NCBI GenBank assembly: GCA_948471525.1
Contig: CAOKSY010000017.1
Span: forward strand, 1-16,330
Direction of reading: 5' to 3'
Source of the DNA: an uncultured Clostridia bacterium
GTDB lineage: Bacteria > Bacillota > Clostridia > Christensenellales > UBA3700
DNA: 16,330 nucleotides
Positions 6,088 to 14,430 of this stretch are shown piece by piece (the stretch's first letter is position 1; each line of letters opens with the position of its first letter). Both the position numbers and the translations under genes were made by a program. Below the pieces are notes generated by a model, which saw only the letters and a list, made by a program, of their open reading frames with translations, was not told the origin of the DNA and made no database searches.

Positions 6088-6885
6088 ATGATTGCGTTAT
6101 TATATTTTTGTATAGCCTTGATTTGCACTTTTGCAGGCGCGATAACAGGTATGGGCGGCGGAGTTGTCATCAAACCTGTACTGGATATGATGGGAGACTT
6201 CGACAGCGCTTCTATTGGCGCGCTTTCTTCGATCACCGTTTTGGCGATGTCTATCACGACCTTTGCAAGACAGCTTCGCAAAAAAAGACAGGTCTCTATC
6301 GCCAAACTAATAATATTGGGCATATCCTCCGCGGGAGGCGGCGCGCTCGGTCAATATATATTTGAGATGATGACGGAAGGAGCCGGCAACGCTCATACGA
6401 TAAAAATAATCCAAAACTCAATATTACTGTTTTTAATCGTATGGATTTTTTTCTATATGCTCTTCAGAAATAAGATCAAACCGCTGCATCTAAAAAATAT
6501 AGTATTCTACATAACGGTAGGAATGATACTGGGAATTCTGTCTTCTTTCTTGGGAATAGGCGGAGGTCCGCTGAACGTAGCGATACTTATGTTGCTATTC
6601 GGAATGGAGATAAAAGAAGCCACGTTTGCGTCTATAATAACGATAATGTTTGCGCAGATAGCAAAAGTGGCGATGATCCTCATAGGAGGAGGATTTGGGT
6701 CGTACAATCTGTCAATGCTGCCCTATATGGTCGTCGCCGGAGTTGTCGGCGGTCTTCTAGGAAGTTTGGTCGGCAGAAAGATCTCAGGAAAAGTCACTGT
6801 AATAGCCTTTAATATAATGCAGATCACGGTGATGATAATATGCGTGATAAACATAGTAGCCGCTTCAAACGCTCTAAAAATTTAA
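6088..6885 (+). CDS. TauE/SafE-family sulfite/anion exporter
   Basis: The 265-residue hydrophobic protein has the two-fold repeat of the TauE/SafE family. The signature GAITGMGGGVVIKPVLD lies near the N-terminus and GILSSFLGIGGGPLNV in the second half, with about eight membrane segments overall. Members move sulfite, sulfoacetate or other sulfur oxyanions across the cytoplasmic membrane. The start has AAAGGA eight bases upstream. It lies 60 bases before a sulfatase, so the simplest role is removal of sulfate or sulfite freed inside the cell. Substrate cannot be read from sequence. The sulfatase also has its own promoter, so the two are not strictly one operon. Confidence 0.9.
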   Translation: MIALLYFCIALICTFAGAITGMGGGVVIKPVLDMMGDFDSASIGALSSITVLAMSITTFARQLRKKRQVSIAKLIILGISSAGGGALGQYIFEMMTEGAGNAHTIKIIQNSILLFLIVWIFFYMLFRNKIKPLHLKNIVFYITVGMILGILSSFLGIGGGPLNVAILMLLFGMEIKEATFASIITIMFAQIAKVAMILIGGGFGSYNLSMLPYMVVAGVVGGLLGSLVGRKISGKVTVIAFNIMQITVMIICVINIVAASNALKI

Positions 6886-6890
6886 AGCTA

Positions 6891-6919
6891 TTGAATCGTC
6901 AAAAAAATTATGATATAAT
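6891..6919 (+). promoter_or_regulatory. Sulfatase promoter
   Basis: TTGAAT (6891-6896), 17 bases, TATAAT (6914-6919). It begins six bases after the tauE stop codon and leaves a leader of about 20 bases with GGGGAC before ATG 6946. The -10 context TGATATAATAAA is shared exactly with the GH20 promoter. Confidence 0.8.
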
Positions 6920-6945
6920 AAAACAAACAAATCTACGGGGACATT

Positions 6946-8268
6946 ATGAATATTATTCTTTATTTCAGCGATCAACAGCGATACGACACCATAAACGAGT
7001 CCGTTACTCCGAATATCTGTTCTATGACGGACGAGAGTATTTTTTTCGACAACGCTTTTACCTGCCAACCTGTTTGCGGTCCTGCAAGAGCCTGCATTCA
7101 GACAGGATTATACGCTACTCAAAACGACTGCTATATCAACGGCATATCCATTGACAAGGACAACGACGACACTCTCGCAAAAGTCCTCAACCGCAACGGA
7201 TACAATACGTCGTATATAGGCAAATGGCACTTGGCGTCGGACACAATGGGATTTAAGCCCAAACTCAACGTACAGAAGACCGCTATTCCTCAAGAATTGC
7301 GCGGAGGTTACAACGACTATTGGCTCGCCGCCGACTGTCTCGAATTCACTTCCGACGTACACGGCGGATATATGTTTGACAACGACAACAACAAAATCGA
7401 GTTCGAGGGCATACGAAGCGATTGTATAAACAACTTCGCAATGGACTATATCGACCGTTACGACCGAGACAAGCCGTTTTTCTTGATGATATCTCAACTC
7501 GAACCGCACCACCAAAATACCGCAAATACTTTCCAATGCGCGGACGGAGACGATAAACAATTCGAAAACGCCCAATATCCCGACGATCTGGTAGGACTTA
7601 AAGGTAATTACAAATCCGAGTATGCGCGTTATTTGGCGTGCTGCAAACGTCTCGACGGCAACTTCGCCGATATCGTACAAAAAGTAAAAGACAAAGGCAT
7701 CTGGGACGATACCGTCATATTCTATACTTCAGATCACGGATGTCACTTCAAGACCAGAAACTTCGAATACAAACGCAGCGCGCACGACTCGAGCACTCAC
7801 CTGCCGTTTATAATGACTGGCGGCGGACTTGCCAAGTTGACGGAAGCGAGATCCTTTATCGGCAAACGTTTCGGCGGATTTGTAAGTCTTCTCGATCTCA
7901 CTTCTACGATATTGGATATAGCGGGCGCGAAAATACCCCAGTCGTATCAAAGCCAAAGCATACTGCCTATGCTTGAAAACAACAAAGGCAGAGAGCATAT
8001 CTTCCTGCAGATCAGCGAGTCGCAATTAGGACGGGCGATCATCACAGACCGTTACACTTACAGCGTCAAAAAGCCCTTCTCTTTCGGAATTGAAAAAGCG
8101 ACGAGTAAATACTATAAAGAAGATCTGCTCTACGACAATATAGCCGATCCCGCCCAACATAAAAATCTTATAAGAAATAAAAACTATAAAGCGATAAAAA
8201 AAGAACTTAAAAAGATTTTGATCGAAGACATAGAAAAGATAGAAAACGTAAAGGCGAAGATTTTTTGA
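6946..8268 (+). CDS. Type I sulfatase, Cys-type (alkaline phosphatase superfamily)
   Basis: The 440-residue enzyme hydrolyses sulfate esters, probably on a sugar. The opening FSDQQRYD gives the first metal ligand (Asp9). CGPARACIQTG carries Cys44, the residue converted to formylglycine in the CxPxR motif. IGKWH gives Lys93 and His95, and TSDHG gives Asp263 and His264. No signal peptide is present: the protein starts directly with the first catalytic strand, so it should be cytoplasmic and act on imported sulfated oligosaccharides. A Cys-type sulfatase in an anaerobe needs anSME, which is encoded convergently just downstream. Ligands and length look complete. The subfamily and exact sulfated sugar are not clear to me. 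Confidence 0.93.
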   Translation: MNIILYFSDQQRYDTINESVTPNICSMTDESIFFDNAFTCQPVCGPARACIQTGLYATQNDCYINGISIDKDNDDTLAKVLNRNGYNTSYIGKWHLASDTMGFKPKLNVQKTAIPQELRGGYNDYWLAADCLEFTSDVHGGYMFDNDNNKIEFEGIRSDCINNFAMDYIDRYDRDKPFFLMISQLEPHHQNTANTFQCADGDDKQFENAQYPDDLVGLKGNYKSEYARYLACCKRLDGNFADIVQKVKDKGIWDDTVIFYTSDHGCHFKTRNFEYKRSAHDSSTHLPFIMTGGGLAKLTEARSFIGKRFGGFVSLLDLTSTILDIAGAKIPQSYQSQSILPMLENNKGREHIFLQISESQLGRAIITDRYTYSVKKPFSFGIEKATSKYYKEDLLYDNIADPAQHKNLIRNKNYKAIKKELKKILIEDIEKIENVKAKIF

Positions 8269-8307
8269 TCGCGCTAAAATTTATACGCTCAATACAAAAT
8301 CTCAAAT

Positions 8308-8360
8308 GCGGGATAAGCGCCGTCGAATTTAATTACAGTCGGTCACATCCCGCCTTTTTA
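8308..8360 (+). terminator. Probable sulfatase terminator overlapping the anSME 3' end
   Basis: GCGGGAT (8308-8314) pairs with ATCCCGC (8347-8353), followed by CTTTTTATTT. The 7-bp stem is perfect but the 32-base loop is long. The downstream arm and T-run lie inside the last codons of the convergent anSME gene. It works in the plus direction; the minus direction lacks a good T-run. Confidence 0.5.
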
Positions 8361-9439
8361 TTTGTAAAGACATTAAAAAGAGGAAGACATTCTTTAAAAA
8401 ACCGCTCGTATGCAGAACATTGATCGCGGTCTGCCCTTGACCTTTTACATCCGCCGCCGCGGCATACCCTGACGTATGCGCACTTTTGACATCGATCGGA
8501 ATCATTCAGCGAACTTCGCATAAATTCATACGCCTTCGGATGAGACGTCAAAGTCGCAAAATCATCGCTATTGACGTTGCCCAATAGCCATTCGTCCAAA
8601 CAATAGAAGTCGCACGGATATACGTTGCCGTTGCCCTCGACGACGAACTGCCGCGAACAAAAACCGTTCATACCGCACTGTTCGGCATACTCCCCCAAAA
8701 ACAAGCGCACGTAATTGTCGAATTGCCTAATACTCACGTACTCGCCTTTTGCATAATCGTTTACGTAAAGTTTGAATAATCTTATGAGAAATGAAGAGTA
8801 CTGATCTGCCGTCATATACAACCGACTTTCGCTCTTGTCTCCGAAAGGACGCAGGCATGGAATAAACTGCAGAAATTTAACGCCTTGACTCTTGAAATAA
8901 TTATATATGTCCTCTATATGCTCTGCGGTATATCCGGTGGCGACTGTCAAAAGGTTAAAATCAACTTCGCGCTCTTTAAGTAAATCTATACCTGATTTGA
9001 CCTTTGAAAAAGTCTCGTTGGAAAAAGAGTCCAATCGAAAACGGTTTGCGTCTTCGTCGCCGTCAAGACTTACGCCCAATAAAAATTTGTGCTTTGCAAA
9101 AAAATCCGCCCATTCGCTATCTATCAACGTGCCGTTGGTCTGCAGGCAATAATAGGCGTCGCTGCCTTGAGCGTTGTATTTGTTTACTAAGGAAACGAAA
9201 TCGGAAAAATAGGCTTTGCCCGCCAGCAGAGGTTCTCCGCCCTGAAATGCAAAATAAATTGCACCGCCCTCGCTAAAGTCTAGCGCCTTGCGGACGAGAT
9301 TATCCGCAGTATCGTGCGTCATCACGCCAAAACTGCTCTCCTCTCTTGCTTGCGCCACAGAATGGTAAAAGCAGTATCTGCATTGCATATTGCACATACT
9401 TGACGCGGGCTTTATCATAATCGACAAATTCTTTTTCAT
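8333..9439 (-). CDS. Anaerobic sulfatase-maturating enzyme (radical SAM/SPASM)
   Basis: The 368-residue enzyme turns the active-site Cys (or Ser) of sulfatases into formylglycine without oxygen. The radical SAM motif is CNMQCRYC (Cys16, 20, 23). FQGGEPLL matches the GGEP motif that binds SAM. The C-terminal SPASM part has FCSRQF, VYPCDFYCLDEW (the Asp after the Cys matches the proposed catalytic Asp of the Clostridium perfringens enzyme) and CQKCAYVRVCRGGGC for the auxiliary clusters. The start chosen is ATG 9439, which has GGAAG eight bases upstream; an ATG at 9454 has no ribosome binding site. It lies 104 bases after the GH20 gene on the same strand with no clear terminator between, so it is probably co-transcribed. 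Confidence 0.94.
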   Translation of the reverse strand: MKKNLSIMIKPASSMCNMQCRYCFYHSVAQAREESSFGVMTHDTADNLVRKALDFSEGGAIYFAFQGGEPLLAGKAYFSDFVSLVNKYNAQGSDAYYCLQTNGTLIDSEWADFFAKHKFLLGVSLDGDEDANRFRLDSFSNETFSKVKSGIDLLKEREVDFNLLTVATGYTAEHIEDIYNYFKSQGVKFLQFIPCLRPFGDKSESRLYMTADQYSSFLIRLFKLYVNDYAKGEYVSIRQFDNYVRLFLGEYAEQCGMNGFCSRQFVVEGNGNVYPCDFYCLDEWLLGNVNSDDFATLTSHPKAYEFMRSSLNDSDRCQKCAYVRVCRGGGCKRSRADRDQCSAYERFFKECLPLFNVFTNKKAGCDRL

Positions 9440-9542
9440 AGGATCATCTTCCATATTCTATTATTGAAAAAAATTAATCTATTGCCTTTTTGCGGGATTT
9501 TGCTACCGACTTAGTTGATCAAACGTTAGGTGCGATACGGAT

Positions 9543-11120
9543 TTATTCTTTGTCTTTGTTTTTATCGGAATACTTTTTGGTCACGTATGCGTCGTCGATC
9601 AAATTATGCAAACCCTGCCAATGCAAAACTCTGCGATTAAACCACGCCTTTTGAATGCCGCCTCTTAATTTACACGGATTTGCTATCCTAAGAGGTCGAG
9701 ATTTAAATCCTTGTTCTTTGAGATAATTCACCGTATATGCAAGACGCTTTTCAAATTCGCCGTAATCCTTTTCTCCTTTAAGCCACATTGCCTCGGACAG
9801 CGCGCACGTTCTCGGCAAAAGTCTTGCCAACACGGTCTTATAATTGGGAACGTACTCCGTCCACAAGGATATCTCCGCGCCCAAAAGATTGCCCTCGTCA
9901 AATCCCTTCATTACAGGATTGAAGGAATATGCTTTCTTTACGTCAAGTCGACCGTAAGGGAAATCAAGATATGTATAATCCGCATTGCTGACCAAATATC
10001 CGCCGCACTCGCTTCTGGTCCTGCGAGCGTCGTCCGTATCCTCGCTCTCTCCTCCCCAAAGTTGCCATACCGCCTGAGGATGAACCTGAATGTTCGCGTT
10101 CACTCCGTTCCACATTATAGGTTTCATTCCCTTATCGACAAGATATTCGCATACCCGTTTCATAAAATAACCTTGCAATTCTTCCGCGTCATTAAGCCCT
10201 TCTTTTGCCATTGCCGATCGACAGTCTTTGCACAACTGCCAGCGGTGTCTAAAGACCTCGTCTCCGCCAATGTGGATATATTCGGTATTCCCGCCGAACA
10301 TTTCTATTACTTCGTCCAATACGTCGAAGACAAAGGCATACGTGCTTTCTTTACCGGCGCATAGCGGATCGTGTTTTATACCCCAATGAGTAGCAACTTT
10401 TAGTTTTCTTCCAAAACAGCCCAAATAAGGATAGCATGCGATAGCCGACTGAATATGCCCCGGCATATCTATTTCCGGTATCACTTGAATATTGCGCTCG
10501 TTGGCGTATGCGATTATTTCCGCTATATCCTCCCTCGTATAGTAGCCTCCGTGAGGTCTTACGCCGAAATTCGTATGCGAACGCTTGCTACCCTTTTCCG
10601 TCAACAACGGATATTTGTCTATAGTTATTCGCCAACCTTGATCTTCGGTGAGATGCCAATGCATTACGTTCAATTTATGCAGATAACATATTTCGAGCAT
10701 AGCCATTATTTCTTTTTTATCAAAATAATATCTGCCTACGTCGACAAGCAATCCTCTGTGTTTGAGATACGGTCTATCCTCAATGCGGCAGTAAGGCAAT
10801 TTGCCTTCGTGATTAAAGAGAAGCTGTCTAAGCGAACAGAACGCATACAGCAATCCCGCCTGAGTAGACGCGGATAGTTTTATACCGTCGCCGTCGACGA
10901 CTATACCGTATCCCTCTTTATCGGTTATATCACCGCAATCGGATGCGTAAATGATTTTTACTCCCGATGAGGACATCTCTATTCCCATACTTGCAATCTT
11001 TTCTGAAAAATCTTTTGCGGCAAAACATTCCCCGCCTATAAGATTCAACGTCTTGCAATCGAGCTCTCCGTCAAATATTTCCGCTGAATGGGGGTAAGGT
11101 ATAAGTTTGATCGTCTGCAT
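9543..11120 (-). CDS. GH20 beta-N-acetylhexosaminidase
   Basis: The 525-residue protein has an N-terminal GH20b-type domain (about residues 5-120) and a GH20 catalytic barrel. The barrel opens with KHRGLLVDVGRYYF, continues with HWHLTEDQGWRI and PEIDMPGH, and has the catalytic pair in HIGGDEVF (Asp287, Glu288) for substrate-assisted release of terminal GlcNAc or GalNAc. The start is ATG 11120, preceded by AGAGGGA; an in-frame TTG at 11153 lacks a site. No signal peptide or anchor is visible, so it is predicted cytoplasmic like the sulfatase. With sulfatase, anSME and TauE/SafE it forms a sulfated-hexosamine (mucin- or glycosaminoglycan-like) breakdown set. The glycan source is an inference. 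Confidence 0.94.
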   Translation of the reverse strand: MQTIKLIPYPHSAEIFDGELDCKTLNLIGGECFAAKDFSEKIASMGIEMSSSGVKIIYASDCGDITDKEGYGIVVDGDGIKLSASTQAGLLYAFCSLRQLLFNHEGKLPYCRIEDRPYLKHRGLLVDVGRYYFDKKEIMAMLEICYLHKLNVMHWHLTEDQGWRITIDKYPLLTEKGSKRSHTNFGVRPHGGYYTREDIAEIIAYANERNIQVIPEIDMPGHIQSAIACYPYLGCFGRKLKVATHWGIKHDPLCAGKESTYAFVFDVLDEVIEMFGGNTEYIHIGGDEVFRHRWQLCKDCRSAMAKEGLNDAEELQGYFMKRVCEYLVDKGMKPIMWNGVNANIQVHPQAVWQLWGGESEDTDDARRTRSECGGYLVSNADYTYLDFPYGRLDVKKAYSFNPVMKGFDEGNLLGAEISLWTEYVPNYKTVLARLLPRTCALSEAMWLKGEKDYGEFEKRLAYTVNYLKEQGFKSRPLRIANPCKLRGGIQKAWFNRRVLHWQGLHNLIDDAYVTKKYSDKNKDKE

Positions 11121-11205
11121 AAAATTCCCTCTTATCCGATAATTTTGCCGCAAACTTGACTGCGAATATCTATAGCAACAAACCGCTAATAGTTACGACA
11201 TCTTT

Positions 11206-11234
11206 ATTATATCAAATCTACCGTCTATAATCAA
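11206..11234 (-). promoter_or_regulatory. GH20 (and probably anSME) promoter
   Basis: On the minus strand TTGATT (11229-11234), 17 bases, TATAAT (11206-11211). The leader to ATG 11120 is about 80 bases. The -10 context TGATATAATAAA is identical to that of the sulfatase promoter. I see no riboswitch or clear operator in the leader. Confidence 0.75.
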
Positions 11235-11274
11235 GACTGCCGTCGCGTAATTTTATTGTACAGACTAATAAAAT

Positions 11275-11300
11275 AAAACGGACGGCAAGCCGTCCGTTTT
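11275..11300 (-). terminator. Strong terminator of the lipoprotein/HTH operon
   Basis: AAAACGGACGGC and GCCGTCCGTTTT form a perfect 12-bp stem around an AA loop, eight bases after the stop codon at 11309. On the minus strand the 3' arm runs on as TTTTATTTTATT. The symmetry means it could also block reading from the other side and insulate GH20. Confidence 0.92.
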
Positions 11301-11308
11301 AAATACAT

Positions 11309-11797
11309 TTAAGCTAACGTAGCATCGGGATTTGCCCAGAATATATCTGTGACCATCTGTTGCCAGGGATGGTCGTCACGCTTATATCTCGCCACTGCGC
11401 ACCAGTATCTTTTCTTTCCGCCGGTCGGACAGTCGACGCGCAAAGACTGCCCCATATTGAGGTCGGGAGTAGATACATACTGAATCAGCGTCATATTGAG
11501 ATAATCAGTCGGCTTATGTTCGGAATAATATAATTCCAACGCTACGAATATAGTCGAAAATCCCAGAGTAAAAGTATTTTTTACCATAGCGGATACGACG
11601 GAATTCTCTCCTCCGATTGCCAAATGCATATTGCAAGCTATACCTCTGGCGACGGTTTCGTCTGCCATAACATAGCTGTCGCCATACGTTTCCGCATGCG
11701 CGCTAGTGCCGTTGAAACACGCAGAAATCATACAAAATAAAAATAATGCGAGTACCAGCGACGTCTTGAAAACAACAAGTTTTTTTGACTTTTCCAT
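11309..11797 (-). CDS. Small exported protein of unknown function (162 aa)
   Basis: I do not recognise a family. The N-terminus is a clear export signal: a basic start (MEKSKK), a hydrophobic core to about residue 26, then either a signal peptidase I site after SAHA (cut at about 35/36) or a lipobox ISAC with Cys27. The mature part of about 127 residues has few charges early, aromatic stretches later (KKRYWCAVARYKRDDHPW) and three cysteines at about positions 54, 121 and 132. The RBS AGGAG lies nine bases before ATG. The gene follows the membrane HTH gene by five bases and ends at a strong terminator, so it is the last gene of that operon. It may be an envelope partner or output of the membrane protein. 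Confidence 0.75.
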   Translation of the reverse strand: MEKSKKLVVFKTSLVLALFLFCMISACFNGTSAHAETYGDSYVMADETVARGIACNMHLAIGGENSVVSAMVKNTFTLGFSTIFVALELYYSEHKPTDYLNMTLIQYVSTPDLNMGQSLRVDCPTGGKKRYWCAVARYKRDDHPWQQMVTDIFWANPDATLA

Positions 11798-11802
11798 TTT
11801 AG

Positions 11803-12420
11803 TCAGCTCCTTTTTCTATATACCTTATTTATCTTCTCTTTTGTAATCAATTTAAATAAAAATAACGTTGACGTAACAAATATCGAAAAAGCCAAAATCA
11901 AAAAACTAATCAAGACTTTCCCCATTCCGTTGGGCATATCCCATTTTAAATCGTTCATATCTTGCCACGAAAATAAGCCGCCGAATGAACCCGCCGCTGC
12001 GGAGACGATACAAGTCAAAATCACCGTCGCGATCGACAAGGCTCCTATTATTCCGATCCATGCGATCAAAGATATAGATAAAATTCTGTCGCAGGTTTTT
12101 AGATCGAACTTTCTTTTGCCGTCTAGCGCAAGCTCTGTCTTCATTTCGGTTATTTCCTCTTCCGGCTCTTCAATATCTTCTTCGCTATCGAAATAATCTG
12201 CGTCCAGCTTAAGGCTGCGAAAATAACCGATTTTATTGAGTTTTTCTATATCTTGATAAAGCAATCCGAACTTAAACGCGCCGGGCTTACTGATCCTGTT
12301 ATCCCAACTGGTCACGTGCTGCCGCGTTATTCCCAATCGAAACGCTGTGTCGATCTGAACGGATTCGTTTTTTCTTCTCGTATCAAAAATTTGATTTCCT
12401 AAATACTCTCCGTATTTCAT
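11803..12420 (-). CDS. Membrane-anchored XRE-like HTH protein
   Basis: The 205-residue protein has an N-terminal helix-turn-helix of XRE type (about residues 18-46), with FRLGITRQHVTSWDNRISKP matching the usual LGVSRQTVSKWExGxSxP pattern. A very acidic linker follows (about 75-96, SEEDIEEPEEE), then two hydrophobic segments (about 113-142 and 166-193) and a basic tail. It is thus a probable DNA-binding protein held at the membrane, an arrangement seen in Bacillota regulators that sense the envelope. The RBS GAGGGG lies close before ATG. It sits 28 bases after the lipoprotein gene's C-terminal part and five bases before the exported-protein gene, in one operon. The second HTH helix is less conserved than usual, so DNA binding is likely but not certain. 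Confidence 0.75.
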   Translation of the reverse strand: MKYGEYLGNQIFDTRRKNESVQIDTAFRLGITRQHVTSWDNRISKPGAFKFGLLYQDIEKLNKIGYFRSLKLDADYFDSEEDIEEPEEEITEMKTELALDGKRKFDLKTCDRILSISLIAWIGIIGALSIATVILTCIVSAAAGSFGGLFSWQDMNDLKWDMPNGMGKVLISFLILAFSIFVTSTLFLFKLITKEKINKVYRKRS

Positions 12421-12448
12421 TTTCCCCTCTTCAGTACTAAATGCATAT

Positions 12449-13858
12449 TTATTTAAGAATAATGTTTCTGCCGTCTGTAAAATCTATTTTGTTGAACAGC
12501 CTTATTTTATCGTTATTATCGCGGGTATTGACGAATTCCACGGCGATCTCGCCCCCGGTATAAGGGATCGTATATACTTTCTGACAAAACTGCAATAGAT
12601 CGGTATATTTATATCCTTCTCCAGAGGCTATAGGCTTACCGTCGACGTATATGTTCATCTCATATCCGTAAGGTCCGGCAAAACCGTAATTGGTGATCAT
12701 AAACGACGCTTTACCGTCTCCGACCGAGAGATTGGAAGCTACAAGTTAATATCCGAGATGGTACTTAAGATAATCGAATCCCGATATCTTTCCGTCGACA
12801 AGCAATGCGGGGTTATACGGAAATTTATTCTTTATGAGCGCTTCTTCGGTCAAAAATTCCGTCTGCCATTTCTTGAGATAATGCTCTCCCTCTTCGGTAT
12901 AGTTGTGCGCCAATGAAAAACTCGTCATTCCGAAATCCACGCACGTTTTCACCACGCCTGTCAAATTGATTCCGTCTATGCTCACGTTCGCCCTGCCCCA
13001 AGGCATCTCTCCGTCGGTCACCGCATATTTGCATTTGTTGATCACGCTTTGGTACTTTTTATCGGTAGTCGCTATAGCTACCCACGGATCGTCGAATCCG
13101 ATCACGTAGTCTTCGTGCATACCGAATCTCGACTGAAGATCGTGCGGCATCGCCTCGAGCATCTGCGGAGTTCTCACCATAAGCGGAACGTCCTCTGGGA
13201 TCATATCCGCAAACGCTTGCGCCACTTTGTATACGTCCAGTCTGTGCGCGCTTCCGTGTCCTTCTCCCCAGAGTCCAATCAATCCCATCTGCGCGGCATA
13301 TACGCTGCGATCGAACAGCTCTGCGTTTTTTTCTATATATCCTTTTAACTGCAAGCAATGGCGTTGTATATCTTTGGTTCTGGGTCCTTTCTTTTGTCCG
13401 TCGTACGTCTCGTATGCAAAACGTAAAAGGATCTTTATATCTCTTTTCGTAAACTCTTCCAGATAATCCGTCAACTGATCGAACGCGCTTTGCGGAATGT
13501 CCGTATTATAGTATTCTATCAAGTACACGTATACTTGCATCAACTTTATACCGTCGCTTTGAAGTCTGTCGTATTCTTTTTCCAACTTCTTCAAATAAGG
13601 CTCGCCGCTACCCGGATATGCTTCGTTCCGTCCCAATGTTATATACGTTTCGCCTCGAAAGCCTCTGCTTTTGTTATCGACAGGCGAATCGAATATATCG
13701 TTAAACGCTATGCTGTCGTCTACATCATACGCAAATTGCGTGGGCGTAGCATCGTATTCTTTTATTCCGTACATTTTTCCAGTACACGAGCAAAGCAAAC
13801 ATAATGCCAAAACGACAGCAAATGTCGCCGCGACGACTATCTTTTTTACTCTTTTCAT
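12449..13858 (-). pseudogene. DUF4874/DUF4832-like lipoprotein, interrupted by an in-frame TAA
   Basis: The first ORF (12746-13858, 370 residues) has a lipoprotein signal (basic start, hydrophobic core, lipobox LCSC with Cys25) and a TIM-barrel-like domain. The motif SRGFRGETY and, further on, MGLIGLWGEGHGS and VPLMVRTPQ resemble the DUF4874/DUF4832 family of envelope proteins thought related to glycoside hydrolases. It ends HLGY-TAA. The same frame then continues for 98 more sense codons to 12449 (LVASNLSVGDGKASF, then a beta-rich stretch ending FTDGRNIILK), as expected for the family's C-terminal domain. One changed codon, for example AAA to TAA, explains this. It may be a recent pseudogene, a truncated working lipoprotein, a sequencing error or read-through. 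ATG 13858 follows AAAGGA and a good promoter. Confidence 0.72.
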
Positions 13859-13882
13859 CCTTATGTAATCCTTTATGTTTTT

Positions 13883-13911
13883 ATTATACTCGCAATTCTT
13901 CTAAAAGTCAA
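13883..13911 (-). promoter_or_regulatory. Promoter of the lipoprotein/HTH operon
   Basis: On the minus strand TTGACT (13906-13911), 17 bases, TATAAT (13883-13888), about 25 bases before ATG 13858. It is the only strong promoter seen for the three genes down to 11309. Confidence 0.8.
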
Positions 13912-14017
13912 TAGCAATAGCCTATTTTCGACAATTATACTTAATTTGTATATTTATGATGAATTGAACGACGAATTTAAATGAGGTTGATGATTATTTG
14001 ACGTAATTGCGTCTTAA

Positions 14018-14056
14018 CTAAAAATCGACAAATTTCCGAAGAAGTCTGTCGATTTT
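14018..14056 (-). terminator. Terminator of the tRNA-fMet/tRNA-Met unit
   Basis: On the minus strand AAAATCGACA (14047-14056) pairs with TGTCGATTTT (14021-14030) around a 16-base loop, followed by further T's. The stem starts at the last base of the tRNA-Met CCA end. Confidence 0.8.
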
Positions 14057-14132
14057 GGTACCGGTGATCGGAGTCGAACCAATGACCTGTCGGGTATGAA
14101 CCGACCGCTCTAACCAACTAAGCTACACCGGC
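14056..14132 (-). tRNA. tRNA-Met, elongator (anticodon CAT)
   Basis: The 77-base gene folds fully. The acceptor GCCGGTG pairs with CACCGGT with a G1-U72 pair, and the anticodon stem GTCGG/CCGAC encloses TTCATAC (CAT). The T stem is ATTGG/CCGAT, and ACCA is encoded. The general sequence (GTAGCTTAGTTGGTTAGAGC, TTCATACCCG) matches Bacillus-type elongator tRNA-Met, which also has G1-U72. A CAT anticodon could mean a lysidine-modified tRNA-Ile, but the acceptor and anticodon arm fit Met better. Confidence 0.92.
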
Positions 14133-14139
14133 AAAATAA

Positions 14140-14214
<75 letters not shown>

Positions 14215-14233
14215 ATATTATTAATGCTTTACA

Positions 14234-14262
14234 ATAATAATTGAATTTTCCGGTTTTGTCAA
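14234..14262 (-). promoter_or_regulatory. Promoter of the tRNA-fMet/tRNA-Met unit
   Basis: On the minus strand TTGACA (14257-14262), 17 bases, TATTAT (14234-14239), about 20 bases before the tRNA-fMet 5' end. The rest of the gap up to the Ppx gene at 14431 shows nothing else I can name, including no clear terminator for that gene. Confidence 0.87.
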
Positions 14263-14430
14263 GAGATTTTGCCCCTTTTCGGGAAATTTTCCTGCCTTTG
14301 CAATGTTTGAACCTATAAATGCCGGACATCTCCACGCCGAATTTTCATTATTTACCGTTTTTGCCTTAGTTTTACAATTAATTCTATGTCGTCTAATCAA
14401 GTTTTATACGCAACTTTAGGATTTTATTAT

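Noticed and set aside
7108..7680. 190-codon minus-strand ORF
   Set aside because: It is antisense to the sulfatase and Val/Ile-rich in the way expected when GAC/AAC-rich coding sequence is read backwards.
9711..10364. 217-codon plus-strand ORF
   Set aside because: It is antisense to the well-supported GH20 gene, with no ribosome binding site or recognisable domain; a codon-bias shadow.
12731..12748. Recoding of the TAA as an amino acid by an alternative genetic code
   Set aside because: Other genes in the window use TAA as a normal final stop and no recoding signal is visible; mutation or error is simpler.
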